Shown: piece by piece, positions 34,425 to 43,270 of the stretch
Position numbering within the stretch: the stretch's first letter is position 1
Layout of the letters: every line of letters begins with the position of its first letter
Source: an uncultured Lachnospiraceae bacterium
GTDB lineage: Bacteria; Bacillota; Clostridia; Lachnospirales; Lachnospiraceae
NCBI GenBank assembly: GCA_902760755.1
Contig: CACWHK010000011.1
Location: forward strand, 1-56,780
DNA: 56,780 nt
Direction: 5' to 3'
Notes under the pieces: generated by a model
Told to the model about the DNA's origin: nothing
The model's database searches: none
The model's input: the letters and a program-made list of their open reading frames with translations, nothing else
Made by a program: the position numbers and the translations under genes

Positions 34425-36119
34425 ATGATCATCGGATACTATGCGACAACACTGGGCATATCACTGGCACTTACACTTATGTACGTATTTATATGGCATA
34501 AGCATTTTGATGTGCATTTTACCCTGATGTTCATCTTTATTCCCATCTCCAACCTGGGATTTCTGCTGCTTTCCATCGCGACCACACTGGAGGGTGCGGT
34601 TGTATCCAATGATATCCTTTATCTCGGAGCCTGCTTCCTCATGCTGTTCATCATGATGTGTATCCTGGACCGGTGCGATATGAAGCTGCCGAAGGTACTG
34701 CGTGTCAGCTTCTTCAGCATCACCTTCCTGATCTACGGCTCCGTGCTGTCGGCGGGCTGGATGCCCTACTTCTACAAGAGCCTTTCCATCACGAAGGTGG
34801 ATGGGGCTACGTTACTGGTGAAGGAATACGGCTTCATGCATACCATGTTCTACGTCATGGTGGGTGTGTATTTTGCGATCTCCATCTGGGCGTTGTTCTA
34901 CAGTCTGGTTAAGAAAAATGAAGTATCCAATAAGACCATAGGTATGATGGCGATTCCGGAGGGCATCGCGATCTTTACCTATATCATACAGATCTTTTTC
35001 CCGCTGAAGTTTAATCTGCTTCCGGCCTGCTACTGCCTCGCACAGGGCTTCTTCCTGCTGATCGTACGGAAGATCTGCATGTATGATGTATCGGAGACAC
35101 ATATCGATTCCGTCAATGAGAGCGGAGAGACGGGCTTTATGGCATTTGACTTTCGTTTCAACTTCCTGGGAGCCAATGATACGGCACGGGTGTTCTTCCC
35201 GGAGCTTAAGGCCGTGAAGGTGGATTCCAAAGCGGAAACCGTACCGTTTCTGAAGGATCAGGCCCTGAACCGTCTGCGCGGCTTTATCGAGGATAATAAC
35301 AATGATACCTCCTTCTATTCCAGAGAGGGGCACACCTTCATCTTTGATGTGGATTATCTGTATGATGAAAAAAGGAAGCGGGGCTACCGGATCATCATAA
35401 CGGATGATACGAAGAATCAGGAGTATATCGCTCTGATCAACCGGTTCAATTCCACGCTGCAGGAAGAGGTGGAGGAGAAGACCGTGCATATCGCGGAAAT
35501 GCATGATAACCTGATCCTAAGTCTTGCGACCATGGTTGAAAGTCGCGACAATTCTACCGGCGGACATATCCGGCGGACCAGTGACTGCGTTCGGATCCTG
35601 ATGGATGAGATCATGAAGAACAACCGGCTGCATGTATCGAAGGAGTTCCGACGTGCCATCATCAAGGCAGCCCCCATGCATGACCTGGGGAAGATCGCCG
35701 TACCGGACGCGATCCTGCAGAAGCCCGGGCGTTTTACGCCGGAGGAGTACGAGAAGATGAAGGCCCATGCGGCAGAGGGAGGGAGGATCGTCCATCAGGT
35801 GCTGGAGAGTACGGATGATGAATACTTCCGGAAGATCGCCGAAAATGTGGCTACCTATCACCACGAACGCTGGGACGGTTCCGGGTATCCCAAGGGCCTG
35901 AAGGGTCTGGAGATCCCGCTGGAGGCGCGGATCATGGCGATTGCCGATGTTTATGATGCACTGGTCAGCAAGCGTGTCTATAAGGAGAGCATGTCCTTCG
36001 AAGAGGCGGATAAGATCATTCTGGACGGTATGGGAAAGCATTTTGATCAGAGACTGGAGCCTTACTACGTAGCTGCAAGGCCGCGTCTGGAGGCGTACTA
36101 CAGAAAGCAGAGTGAATAA
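34425..36119 (+). CDS. 7TM-sensor HD-GYP phosphodiesterase
   Basis: 564 residues. Seven hydrophobic segments in the first 225 residues resemble the histidine-kinase 7TM N-terminal region. A PAS-like or linker region follows (about 230-340), then an HD-GYP domain: SLATMVESRDNSTGGHIRR, PMHDLGKIAVPDAIL (HD about 419) and YHHERWDGSGYPKGLKGLE (GYP about 486). It starts 19 bp after the previous HD-GYP gene, so the pair form one operon. Both keep the catalytic motifs. Confidence 0.92.
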   Translation: MIIGYYATTLGISLALTLMYVFIWHKHFDVHFTLMFIFIPISNLGFLLLSIATTLEGAVVSNDILYLGACFLMLFIMMCILDRCDMKLPKVLRVSFFSITFLIYGSVLSAGWMPYFYKSLSITKVDGATLLVKEYGFMHTMFYVMVGVYFAISIWALFYSLVKKNEVSNKTIGMMAIPEGIAIFTYIIQIFFPLKFNLLPACYCLAQGFFLLIVRKICMYDVSETHIDSVNESGETGFMAFDFRFNFLGANDTARVFFPELKAVKVDSKAETVPFLKDQALNRLRGFIEDNNNDTSFYSREGHTFIFDVDYLYDEKRKRGYRIIITDDTKNQEYIALINRFNSTLQEEVEEKTVHIAEMHDNLILSLATMVESRDNSTGGHIRRTSDCVRILMDEIMKNNRLHVSKEFRRAIIKAAPMHDLGKIAVPDAILQKPGRFTPEEYEKMKAHAAEGGRIVHQVLESTDDEYFRKIAENVATYHHERWDGSGYPKGLKGLEIPLEARIMAIADVYDALVSKRVYKESMSFEEADKIILDGMGKHFDQRLEPYYVAARPRLEAYYRKQSE

Positions 36120-36132
36120 ACGAAAGGGAAGT

Positions 36133-36195
36133 CTGTCATTCTGAGCGAATCGAAGAATCTTTGGAATTCTTCTCTGCCCGGGATGACAGATTTTT
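36133..36195 (+). terminator. GTCATTCTGAG repeat acting as terminator
   Basis: CTGTCAT (36133-36139) pairs with ATGACAG (36183-36189), with GAAGAAT/ATTCTTC inside, then TTTTT. It is one copy of the repeat that is also inside mnmG. Confidence 0.8.
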
Positions 36196-36223
36196 ATAAT
36201 TTATGTAAAAAAAATCGGATTTT

Positions 36224-36255
36224 GATACATTTCGTATACAATCACATTTTATAGT
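36224..36255 (+). promoter_or_regulatory. Direct-repeat operator and promoter for lipoprotein 1
   Basis: Half-sites GATACATTTCG and TATACAATCAC are placed 11 bp apart; the -10 TATAGT begins 26 bp from the start of the first half-site. The same geometry occurs at 40961, at 45921, and on the minus strand at 45915. This fits binding of a PhoB/OmpR-type regulator in place of a -35. Confidence 0.65.
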
Positions 36256-36291
36256 GAGTGCAACATCAAAAAACTGCGAGGTTTGTTGAAT

Positions 36292-37815
36292 ATGAAACGA
36301 AGAACAAATGATACAACAGGAAAAACAGGAACACGTTCCGGAATCATAGCAACGATGCTTTGTATGGGACTTATGCTTTCGGGATGTGGATCCAGGGAAG
36401 CAGAGACAGTAACGGATTACGGCGGAGACGGCAGGGCTACGGTAACAACGGAGGTCGGAACCGGTACGGAAGAGCAGGGAAGCACGGAAGGAACCTCCGG
36501 CGAACCACTGGACCGTGACGCGGCTCTTGCGGCAGCGGAGGCAAAGAGCAACCAGACGCTGCAGGAGAAGCTGGGCGGAGAAGAGGTATCCTATCAGGAA
36601 AGCTTTTCGATCGGGCAGATTCCCGTCAGCATGGATCTAAGATACGAGGTGCCGGACATCACGGCGTTGCCATCCTACCGTGTTACCACACCCTCAGGGA
36701 AGCTGCTGCCGGAGGAGGAGATCGTGAAGAACCTCTTCGGTGACTCTGCGACAGAGGTAAAAAGAGCTCTCAGTCTCACCAAGGGTGATTCGGAACGGGT
36801 GCTCGGGGATGCGGCCACCTGTTACTATGAGCTCTTCCCGGATAAGTATGACCCCGAAGCATGGAACGCCGGTACACCGGACTGCTCCGCATGGGAGGAT
36901 GACAGGGACAGCTTCTATCATACCTATGAGGGAAGCTGGCAGGGAACGGATTATCAGCTCCTGATCGGGAAGGTTGGGGACGACCAGATCCTGTCGTTCT
37001 ATCCGAAGAATCCGGGAGCACTGATCGGCCGGCCGGAGCTTTCGAGAGTGCTTCTTGAACAGGAGGGAACCGTTCATTATGCGGATCCTCTGGACCGATC
37101 AAAGGATTATGAGCTTTCCCTGGACCAGCTTGGAGATGCAACGAATCAGACTACGGGAGAGCCGAGCACGCTGCTGGCCTCTGCCGGGGATTTCCTGAAG
37201 GGAAAGATGCTTGTGAGTCTCCCGGAGGATGCGATCGTACTGACCTCCTTTGCAACCTTTGAAGGGGACATAAGCGGAGGCGTCACGATGAGTGACGGAG
37301 ACGGAAAGTTGCAGGGAATCGTATATGCGAATCCGGAGGATCTATCCCGGGGTTCCCTCGGAAATGCGGTAATAAACGGATATATGGCGCATACCAACTA
37401 CACCCTGTCCGGCCTCGGATACGCGTCAGTCTTCGAATCGGGCGACCAGAATACAGGTTCCTTCTGGCTCGCAGACGGCGGAGTGATCGGGATGACACTC
37501 TATCTGACTTACAATTTTGAAGAGAAGCTGTCTGAAAATGTTCCGCTCCTTTCCTTCGAGAATGCCATGGCATCCTTCCGGAACGAGGTCGCGGAAGAGC
37601 TGGATATGTCCAAGGTAACCGGTTCCTCCATCACCGTGGATTACGCGGATCTTGCATACTATGCGGTTACGTCCCCTGAGAAAAAAGGGGAGGCAACCTA
37701 TGTACCGGTATGGGTGATACCGATGAAGAGTAACAACTATGAGTTTGCATATGCGCTTGTGAATGCCATGGACGGAAGCGTAGTCGGCATGCAGTACAGA
37801 GCGGATGAGGGATAA
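36292..37815 (+). CDS. Lipoprotein 1 of a three-member VTDYGG family
   Basis: 507 residues. The signal peptide ends in a lipobox (MLSGC, Cys 32). The mature N-terminus CGSREAETVTDYGG is shared with the two later lipoproteins, followed by a Thr/Gly/Glu-rich linker. Other shared blocks are EESFSIG-type, YEGSWQGTDYQLLIG, FYPKNPGALIGRPEL, and near the C-terminus VPVWVIPMKSN and NAMDGSVVGMQY. It should be anchored outside the membrane. I do not recognise a named domain. ATG 36292 is preferred; the operator and -10 lie 37-68 bp upstream. Confidence 0.82.
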   Translation: MKRRTNDTTGKTGTRSGIIATMLCMGLMLSGCGSREAETVTDYGGDGRATVTTEVGTGTEEQGSTEGTSGEPLDRDAALAAAEAKSNQTLQEKLGGEEVSYQESFSIGQIPVSMDLRYEVPDITALPSYRVTTPSGKLLPEEEIVKNLFGDSATEVKRALSLTKGDSERVLGDAATCYYELFPDKYDPEAWNAGTPDCSAWEDDRDSFYHTYEGSWQGTDYQLLIGKVGDDQILSFYPKNPGALIGRPELSRVLLEQEGTVHYADPLDRSKDYELSLDQLGDATNQTTGEPSTLLASAGDFLKGKMLVSLPEDAIVLTSFATFEGDISGGVTMSDGDGKLQGIVYANPEDLSRGSLGNAVINGYMAHTNYTLSGLGYASVFESGDQNTGSFWLADGGVIGMTLYLTYNFEEKLSENVPLLSFENAMASFRNEVAEELDMSKVTGSSITVDYADLAYYAVTSPEKKGEATYVPVWVIPMKSNNYEFAYALVNAMDGSVVGMQYRADEG

Positions 37816-37833
37816 GGATGTGTATGACTACAA

Positions 37834-37866
37834 CATGTCATTCTGAGCACAGCGAAGAATCCCATG
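37834..37866 (+). repeat. Partial GTCATTCTGAG repeat
   Basis: GTCATTCTGAGCACAGCGAA(GAATC) lies between lipoproteins 1 and 2, flanked by CATG on both sides. It is about half of the full palindrome. Confidence 0.75.
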
Positions 37867-37900
37867 ATTTAATACACCTCATATCTAAGGAGATAGGATT

Positions 37901-39283
37901 ATGAAGAAGAAATTGATCGCAGCGGCACTGTGTCTTGCACTTTGTCTTACGGCATGCGGAAAGGAAGCGGAGACGGTTACGGATTACGGCGGAGAAGACA
38001 CCAGGAAGACAACCGCGGGCAGTACATCAGGGGAAAACGGTTCCGAAGAGAATGCCACATCTTCAGATAGTACGGAAGGCTCCTCCGGCAGCAAGGTTGC
38101 AGCCCTCCCTGCACCGCAGGTGGACGGGGAGCCGATCTATGAGGAGTCCTTTGACCTGAACGGAAAACCGGTGGAGATCAGCATTAAAACATTGGAACGG
38201 GACGCGGATCATTTCCATTCCTGTCAGATGAAGGAAGTGAAGACGGATTCGGAGTATGAGAAGAATCTCGTGCAGAGGGTCTTCGGGGATACGGCAAAGG
38301 AAGTAAAAAGAGACCTGTCCCTTGAGGAAGGAGACTCCGAGCTGATCATGGATACCATTAAGTCCGGTATGTTCAGTATTTCGGGAGATACAAGTATCTG
38401 GAACAAGACAACCGTTCCCGGCTGGGATGATGAGGCGGCGTATCCCTACCATACCTACGAGGGAATCTACAGGGATATCGACTGTCAGCTCCTGATCACT
38501 GTTGCCGGGGATTACGGAAGAAGGATCAGCCTTTATCCGAAGCACCCCGGGGATGTGATCGGTGTTCCGGAATGTGATACCCTCTATGTTACACAGAACT
38601 ATCTCTCCGGAGAGAACTATGAGATGCTGGACAGAGCGGTTATCATGAAGGCTATGAGTGACCGGCCGAACCGGACCAAGGCCGGTGAGGAAACCATGAT
38701 CTCTGCCGTGGAGGATTTTATGAAGGAGATACTTCAGGTTGAGGTGAACCGGGATGACCTGAAGCTGACGATGGGAGAACAGGTCGGAAATCCCTGCAAG
38801 AGGGAGCTGCTGTTTTATCCGAAGGAGGAAGAAAGCTCAAAAACTCTGGATGGAGCGGTGCTGGAAGGCTATGAAGTGATGTATGACATGAGCCATACCG
38901 GACTGGAATTCTCTCTGACGAATGCGGGAGCCTTCGGAGTGACAGACAAGGGCGTGGTCGGATTCACCGTGGATATTCTTTATGAGGTTGAGCAGGTGCT
39001 GTCCGAGGATGTGCAGCTGCTGGCCTTTGATAAGATCATGGATTCCTTCCGGCAGGGCATGAAGGAGAATTTTGACATGCAATACGTAAACGGCTCCAAG
39101 ATCACAGTCGAATCCACGAAACTGGTCTATTATCCGTCGGATTCCCTGGATAAGCCGGGGGAGTGTACGCTTGTTCCCGTATGGCGTTTCGTGATATCCA
39201 GTAACGGAGCCATAGGTCAGGCTTACATCAATGCCATCGACGGAAGCTGGGTTACTGCGCTATATAACCATTGGGAGCCGTAA
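37901..39283 (+). CDS. Lipoprotein 2 of the VTDYGG family
   Basis: 460 residues. Lipobox CLTAC, Cys 19, then GKEAETVTDYGG and a Gly/Ser/Thr-rich linker. It shares EESFDLNGKPVEISI, TYEGIYRDIDCQLLI, LYPKHPGDVIGVPE and VPVWRFVISSN with its neighbours. It follows lipoprotein 1 after 85 bp containing only a partial repeat, and has no operator box of its own, so it is probably read from the lipoprotein 1 promoter. AAGGAGATAGG precedes the ATG. Function unknown; surface-exposed. Confidence 0.82.
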   Translation: MKKKLIAAALCLALCLTACGKEAETVTDYGGEDTRKTTAGSTSGENGSEENATSSDSTEGSSGSKVAALPAPQVDGEPIYEESFDLNGKPVEISIKTLERDADHFHSCQMKEVKTDSEYEKNLVQRVFGDTAKEVKRDLSLEEGDSELIMDTIKSGMFSISGDTSIWNKTTVPGWDDEAAYPYHTYEGIYRDIDCQLLITVAGDYGRRISLYPKHPGDVIGVPECDTLYVTQNYLSGENYEMLDRAVIMKAMSDRPNRTKAGEETMISAVEDFMKEILQVEVNRDDLKLTMGEQVGNPCKRELLFYPKEEESSKTLDGAVLEGYEVMYDMSHTGLEFSLTNAGAFGVTDKGVVGFTVDILYEVEQVLSEDVQLLAFDKIMDSFRQGMKENFDMQYVNGSKITVESTKLVYYPSDSLDKPGECTLVPVWRFVISSNGAIGQAYINAIDGSWVTALYNHWEP

Positions 39284-39304
39284 GGTTGATTATTTCAGGA
39301 TTGT

Positions 39305-39341
39305 AGCTTCCCGCATCTTTTGGTTGCGGGAAGCTTTTTTT
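39305..39341 (+). terminator. Terminator after lipoprotein 2
   Basis: AGCTTCCCGCA (39305-39315) pairs with TGCGGGAAGCT (39325-39335), followed by TTTTTT. Confidence 0.92.
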
Positions 39342-39342
39342 C

Positions 39343-39371
39343 TTGACTATCATCGGGTGAACGTTTAGGCT
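39343..39371 (+). promoter_or_regulatory. Promoter for GH51
   Basis: TTGACT (39343-39348), a 17-bp spacer, TAGGCT (39366-39371). It lacks the GATACATTTC boxes of its neighbours. Confidence 0.6.
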
Positions 39372-39432
39372 AAATTTGCAGGGAACTGCAGTAAGACGAT
39401 AATGATATGGATTTACTGAGAAGGAGTACCAC

Positions 39433-40902
39433 ATGAAGGAATTTAAAATGTTCATCAACCCGGCGGATCGTCGAAGCCGGATCAGTCCTGAGATCTACGG
39501 GCATTTCTCGGAGCATCTGGGACGGTGCATCTATGGAGGAATCTATGTAGGAGAGGATTCCGATATCCCGAACGTTCGGGGGATCCGGTCGGATATCGTG
39601 GAAGCATTCCGGGAGATCCGTGTTCCGGTGCTGCGCTGGCCGGGAGGTTGTTTTGCGGATGAGTATCACTGGAAGGATGGCATCGGTCCGAAGAAGGACC
39701 GGAAGAAGCTGGTGAATACCAATTGGGGCGGAGTGACGGAGGATAATTCCTTTGGTACCCACGAGTTTCTGGACCTTTGTGAGCAGGTGGGCTGCGAGCC
39801 CTATATTGCCGGGAATCTCGGCAGTGGTACGGTGGAAGAGCTGTCCCAGTGGGTGGAATATATGACCTTCGACGGGGTGTCCCCCATGGCGGATCTTCGG
39901 AGAGAGAACGGACGGGACAAGCCCTGGCGGGTAAAATATCTGGGTGTCGGGAATGAGAACTGGGGCTGCGGAGGAAATATGTGTCCGCAGTTTTATGCCA
40001 ATGAATATAAGCGGTATCAATCCTTCTGTCACAACTTCAGCGGAAATGAGCTGTTCAAGGTGGCCTGCGGCCCCAGCGGCGGTGATTATAACTGGACTGA
40101 GACACTGATGAACAGTCTGAAGCCCCAGCATGTACAGGCAATCTCGCTGCATTACTATACGATCCCCCATGACTGGGAGCATAAGGGAAGTGCGGTACAT
40201 TTTACGGAAGAGGATTATTACGAGACGCTGGCCAAGACACTTCCCATTGATGAAGTGATCACACGGCACTGTGAGATCATGAACCGACAGGATCCGGAGA
40301 AGCAGATCGCTCTCTTTGTGGATGAATGGGGCTGCTGGTATGATGTGGAGGAGGGTACGAATCCCGGCTTCCTCTATCAGCAGAACACCATGCGTGACGC
40401 GATCGTGGCTGCCCTCTACCTGAATATCTTTAACATGCATTCGGACCGTGTGCGGATGGCAAATATAGCGCAGGTGGTAAATGTTTTGCAGGCCGTGATC
40501 CTGACTGACGGGGAGAAGCTGGTGAAGACTCCAACCTTCCATGTCTTCGATCTCTTCAAGGAGCATCAGGGTGCGGAGCTGATCTACAGTCATCTGGAGA
40601 ATGTGATGATGGAGGAGAGTGCTCTTCCCATGCTGTCCTATTCCACCTCCGAGAAGGACGGGCGGATCCTGACGACGGTGGCGAACTGCTCTCTGAAGGA
40701 GGAAGCGAAGCTCCTGCTGTCGGTGGCGGATCGGCCGGTGAAGGCTGCGTCGGCACGGATCCTTACAGGAGAGGTGCATGCGCATAACGACTTTGATCAT
40801 GCAGAGGATGTTGTGATCCGGACACTGCCCGTGGAACTGGCGGAAGGCAGAATATGTGTAACGCTTCCGCCCTGTTCTGTGGCTGAGATCATGACAGATT
40901 GA
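39433..40902 (+). CDS. Alpha-L-arabinofuranosidase, GH51
   Basis: 489 residues, cytoplasmic. N-terminus [20 protein letters not shown], then [17 protein letters not shown], the acid/base motif [11 protein letters not shown] (Glu about 175) and the nucleophile motif [11 protein letters not shown] (Glu about 297) are all GH51 hallmarks. It releases arabinose from arabinan or arabinoxylan fragments. It has its own promoter and terminators on both sides, so although it sits among the lipoprotein genes it is probably regulated apart from them. Confidence 0.95.
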   Translation: MKEFKMFINPADRRSRISPEIYGHFSEHLGRCIYGGIYVGEDSDIPNVRGIRSDIVEAFREIRVPVLRWPGGCFADEYHWKDGIGPKKDRKKLVNTNWGGVTEDNSFGTHEFLDLCEQVGCEPYIAGNLGSGTVEELSQWVEYMTFDGVSPMADLRRENGRDKPWRVKYLGVGNENWGCGGNMCPQFYANEYKRYQSFCHNFSGNELFKVACGPSGGDYNWTETLMNSLKPQHVQAISLHYYTIPHDWEHKGSAVHFTEEDYYETLAKTLPIDEVITRHCEIMNRQDPEKQIALFVDEWGCWYDVEEGTNPGFLYQQNTMRDAIVAALYLNIFNMHSDRVRMANIAQVVNVLQAVILTDGEKLVKTPTFHVFDLFKEHQGAELIYSHLENVMMEESALPMLSYSTSEKDGRILTTVANCSLKEEAKLLLSVADRPVKAASARILTGEVHAHNDFDHAEDVVIRTLPVELAEGRICVTLPPCSVAEIMTD

Positions 40903-40909
40903 CAGAGAG

Positions 40910-40953
40910 ACCTGTGCTGCGGCATGCGATATGCTCCCGGCACAGGTTTTTTT
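40910..40953 (+). terminator. Terminator after GH51
   Basis: ACCTGTGC (40910-40917) pairs with GCACAGGT (40940-40947), then a run of T. The loop holds a second small GCATGCGATATGC pairing. Confidence 0.88.
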
Positions 40954-40960
40954 GAATTAT

Positions 40961-40992
40961 GAAACATTTCGGATACATTCCGGGAGTATCCT
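40961..40992 (+). promoter_or_regulatory. Direct-repeat operator and promoter for lipoprotein 3
   Basis: GAAACATTTCG and GATACATTCCG, 11 bp apart, with -10 TATCCT starting 26 bp from the first half-site (40987-40992). Confidence 0.68.
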
Positions 40993-41064
40993 GATATCAT
41001 GGGGACGGAAGATTTCGGAAGAATCGATGTCGGACTCATAGAATGTCTTTTGGAGGTGGTACAT

Positions 41065-42492
41065 TTGAGAAAAAAGAATCGTATCACGGGCGCTGTTATA
41101 TGTGCCATGCTATGCTTTACCGCCTGCGGGAATCAACCGGAAGCCGTGACGGATTACGGCGGAACCGCCGAGCGGGGTTCGTCGGAAGCGCCGGGCGTTA
41201 CAGCCACGGAAAGCGGAGGAACTACGGAAGCGGGAGGCGGGAAGAGCGGAGTGAATTATTCCGGGAAGCTTCCGCCTATACAGGATGACGGGGATCCGGT
41301 CTATGAGGATTCCTTCACCATCGGATCCAAACCGGTGGAGGTAAGCATCACCGACGTCAGATATGACACGGAGCAGCTTCGGTCTTTCCGTGTGGCAAAG
41401 ATCACGGAGGATAAGATCCATGAGGAGGAGATCGTAAGCAACCTGTTCGGGGATACCGCGAAGGAGCTGTATGATGAGATCAGCTCGGATGCGGGAGATG
41501 CAGAACGGATTGTTGCTGCCTGCCGTAAATATGATAATGAAGTGCAGGGAATCGAATCGGATGAAGTGCAAGCGGAATTGAGTGAGATAACAGGAAAATG
41601 GAATGTGGGCCCGGCACCGGCCCGGGGAGACGGGGAAAACCTCTTCTGGCATACCTACGAGGGCATCTATGAGGGCACCGCCTATCAGCTTACGATTGCC
41701 TATCGAAAGGATGAGAACATAAAATATATCACCTTCTTTCCGAAAAATCCCGGAGATGTGGTGAATGACCCGGAGCTGACACAGTTGATGTCATTTACGG
41801 GCGCAATCTACACGGATACCGCAACCAACGAGACCTTGCGACAGGTGTGGGACCAGCCGAATCAGTCGGAAAAAAGTGAAGAGGAGCTTCGCAGGATGGC
41901 GGAGGAGTTCACGACGGAAAAGCTGTGCGGAAGACTTCCGATGGAGGACCTTTCCCTGGGAACGGTGAACTATGCAACGGAGGACGGCACTGAGGAGCGT
42001 CCATGCCAGCTGCTTTTTTCCACGGATCTTTTCGGAGAGGAAAGTCCGCGGGGACGTGTGGATGGGTACGAGCTGAAGTGTAACTGGACCCATACGGGAA
42101 CTCTGGACTTTAAGGACGGAAATAAGGATGCAGGAAATAACAGCGGTCAGCTGTTCGTTACGGATCACGGTGTGATCGGTGCATCCCTTGTCTATTCCTA
42201 TGAGTTGCAGGAGGAGCTCTCCGAACAGGTTGAAATCCTGCCGTTTGAAAAGGTGATGACAGCGCTTCGGGAACAGCTTCCGGAGAGATTTGATCCGGCA
42301 AAGATCAATGGAACAAATCTTGTGATCGGTAGTGCGACACTGGCTTTCTATCCGGTGGAATCGCCGGATAAACCCGGAGAAGCGACCTTTGTTCCTGTCT
42401 GGTGTTTCTGGGCGGGAAGCAACGGAGGTGTCGGGGTAATCATCCTGAATGCCATGGACGGGAGCCTTATTCATATCGAGTATGTCCACTGA
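41065..42492 (+). CDS. Lipoprotein 3 of the VTDYGG family (TTG start)
   Basis: 475 residues from TTG 41065, which has a near-perfect GGAGGTGG ribosome site and gives a normal lipoprotein signal (lipobox CFTAC, Cys 21). An in-frame ATG at 40999 would lie almost at the predicted transcription start and would add a hydrophilic stretch before the signal. The mature start GNQPEAVTDYGG matches its two paralogs; EDSFTIGSKPVEVSI, TYEGIYEGTAYQLTI, FFPKNPGDVVNDPEL, SPDKPGEATFVPVWCF and NAMDGSLIHIEY are the other shared blocks. No known domain is recognised. Confidence 0.82.
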   Translation: MRKKNRITGAVICAMLCFTACGNQPEAVTDYGGTAERGSSEAPGVTATESGGTTEAGGGKSGVNYSGKLPPIQDDGDPVYEDSFTIGSKPVEVSITDVRYDTEQLRSFRVAKITEDKIHEEEIVSNLFGDTAKELYDEISSDAGDAERIVAACRKYDNEVQGIESDEVQAELSEITGKWNVGPAPARGDGENLFWHTYEGIYEGTAYQLTIAYRKDENIKYITFFPKNPGDVVNDPELTQLMSFTGAIYTDTATNETLRQVWDQPNQSEKSEEELRRMAEEFTTEKLCGRLPMEDLSLGTVNYATEDGTEERPCQLLFSTDLFGEESPRGRVDGYELKCNWTHTGTLDFKDGNKDAGNNSGQLFVTDHGVIGASLVYSYELQEELSEQVEILPFEKVMTALREQLPERFDPAKINGTNLVIGSATLAFYPVESPDKPGEATFVPVWCFWAGSNGGVGVIILNAMDGSLIHIEYVH

Positions 42493-42592
42493 TGAATGGA
42501 GAGGCTTTCCTGAATGTCATCGATGGAAATCAGATTCGAATCCACTGTTATGCGGATGATAAATCGCAGTGACGGAACATTTAGATAATAAA

Positions 42593-42631
42593 AAACAAAT
42601 GCTTCGGACGTCAGGTCCGGAGCATTTGTTT
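42593..42631. terminator. Bidirectional terminator
   Basis: AAACAAATGCTTCGGAC (42593-42609) pairs with GTCCGGAGCATTTGTTT (42615-42631). It serves lipoprotein 3 and the convergent exported-protein gene. Confidence 0.9.
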
Positions 42632-42665
42632 ATATACGGAAATATTGAAAAAGCTTCGGGGGTTA

Positions 42666-43184
42666 TTATAATCCCGCATCCTCCGGGAGTTTGTCCGGGT
42701 CGAGGAGGGTGCCGCCCTCGGTGATATAGTAGACCAGAGTTTCGGAGCCGTCGTACTTGGTGAAGGTGCACTTCCAGAAGATGGCGGCATAGGTTTCAAA
42801 TGTAGTATCAACGGCCTTGTAGGAGACTGCGCTCCAGGTGTACCAGTGCTGGTATTCGGATTCGATGGGGAAGTCGAGGTGGACCGCCTCATACTCCGAC
42901 AGAGTGCGCTCGCTTTCGGTGGCAGGGGAAATGGTGCTCTCCCACTCACCGTAGATCAGGCTGACGCGCTGCTCTTCGGTCAACTGTCGGGAGGCGTTCT
43001 TGACAACAGCCTCCGAAGGACCTGCATAGTACGCAGTCGGCACGGTTGTAACCTGACCGGTCTCGGCAGAGGCTTCCCTGCGGATCAGCTGTCCGGGCAG
43101 AAAGAGCGCAGCAACGATCGCTCCGGCTGTGAGAAGAAGAGCAAAGATAAAGAGGATATATCGTTTTGTCCGTGTATGTGTCAT
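42666..43184 (-). CDS. Small membrane-anchored exported protein of the two-component operon
   Basis: 172 residues. One hydrophobic N-terminal segment (RYILFIFALLLTAGAIVAAL, about 9-28) anchors it, and the rest should be outside. The outer part is acidic and aromatic-rich (SEYQHWYTWSAVSYKAVD) with no family I recognise. AAGGAG precedes the ATG at 43184; a longer frame to 43247 has no such site. It is the third gene of the regulator-kinase operon and may assist sensing (inference). Confidence 0.75.
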   Translation of the reverse strand: MTHTRTKRYILFIFALLLTAGAIVAALFLPGQLIRREASAETGQVTTVPTAYYAGPSEAVVKNASRQLTEEQRVSLIYGEWESTISPATESERTLSEYEAVHLDFPIESEYQHWYTWSAVSYKAVDTTFETYAAIFWKCTFTKYDGSETLVYYITEGGTLLDPDKLPEDAGL

Positions 43185-43270
43185 GATCTGCTCCTTCCAT
43201 GATCGGGTTCCTTCGTGCAGTTCCAAATGGTGAACTGCTTCTGTCATACTGAGGGCGGAAGTCCGATAGG

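Noticed and set aside
31766-34432. 888-residue open frame on the minus strand opposite the first HD-GYP gene
   Set aside because: The plus strand has a full signal segment, propeller repeats and HD-GYP motifs. The antisense frame has no recognisable motif and arises from codon bias.
42570-42600. GGAACATTTAGAT resembling the GATACATTTC operator
   Set aside because: It has only one half-site, no -10 at the right distance, and lies at a convergent terminator.
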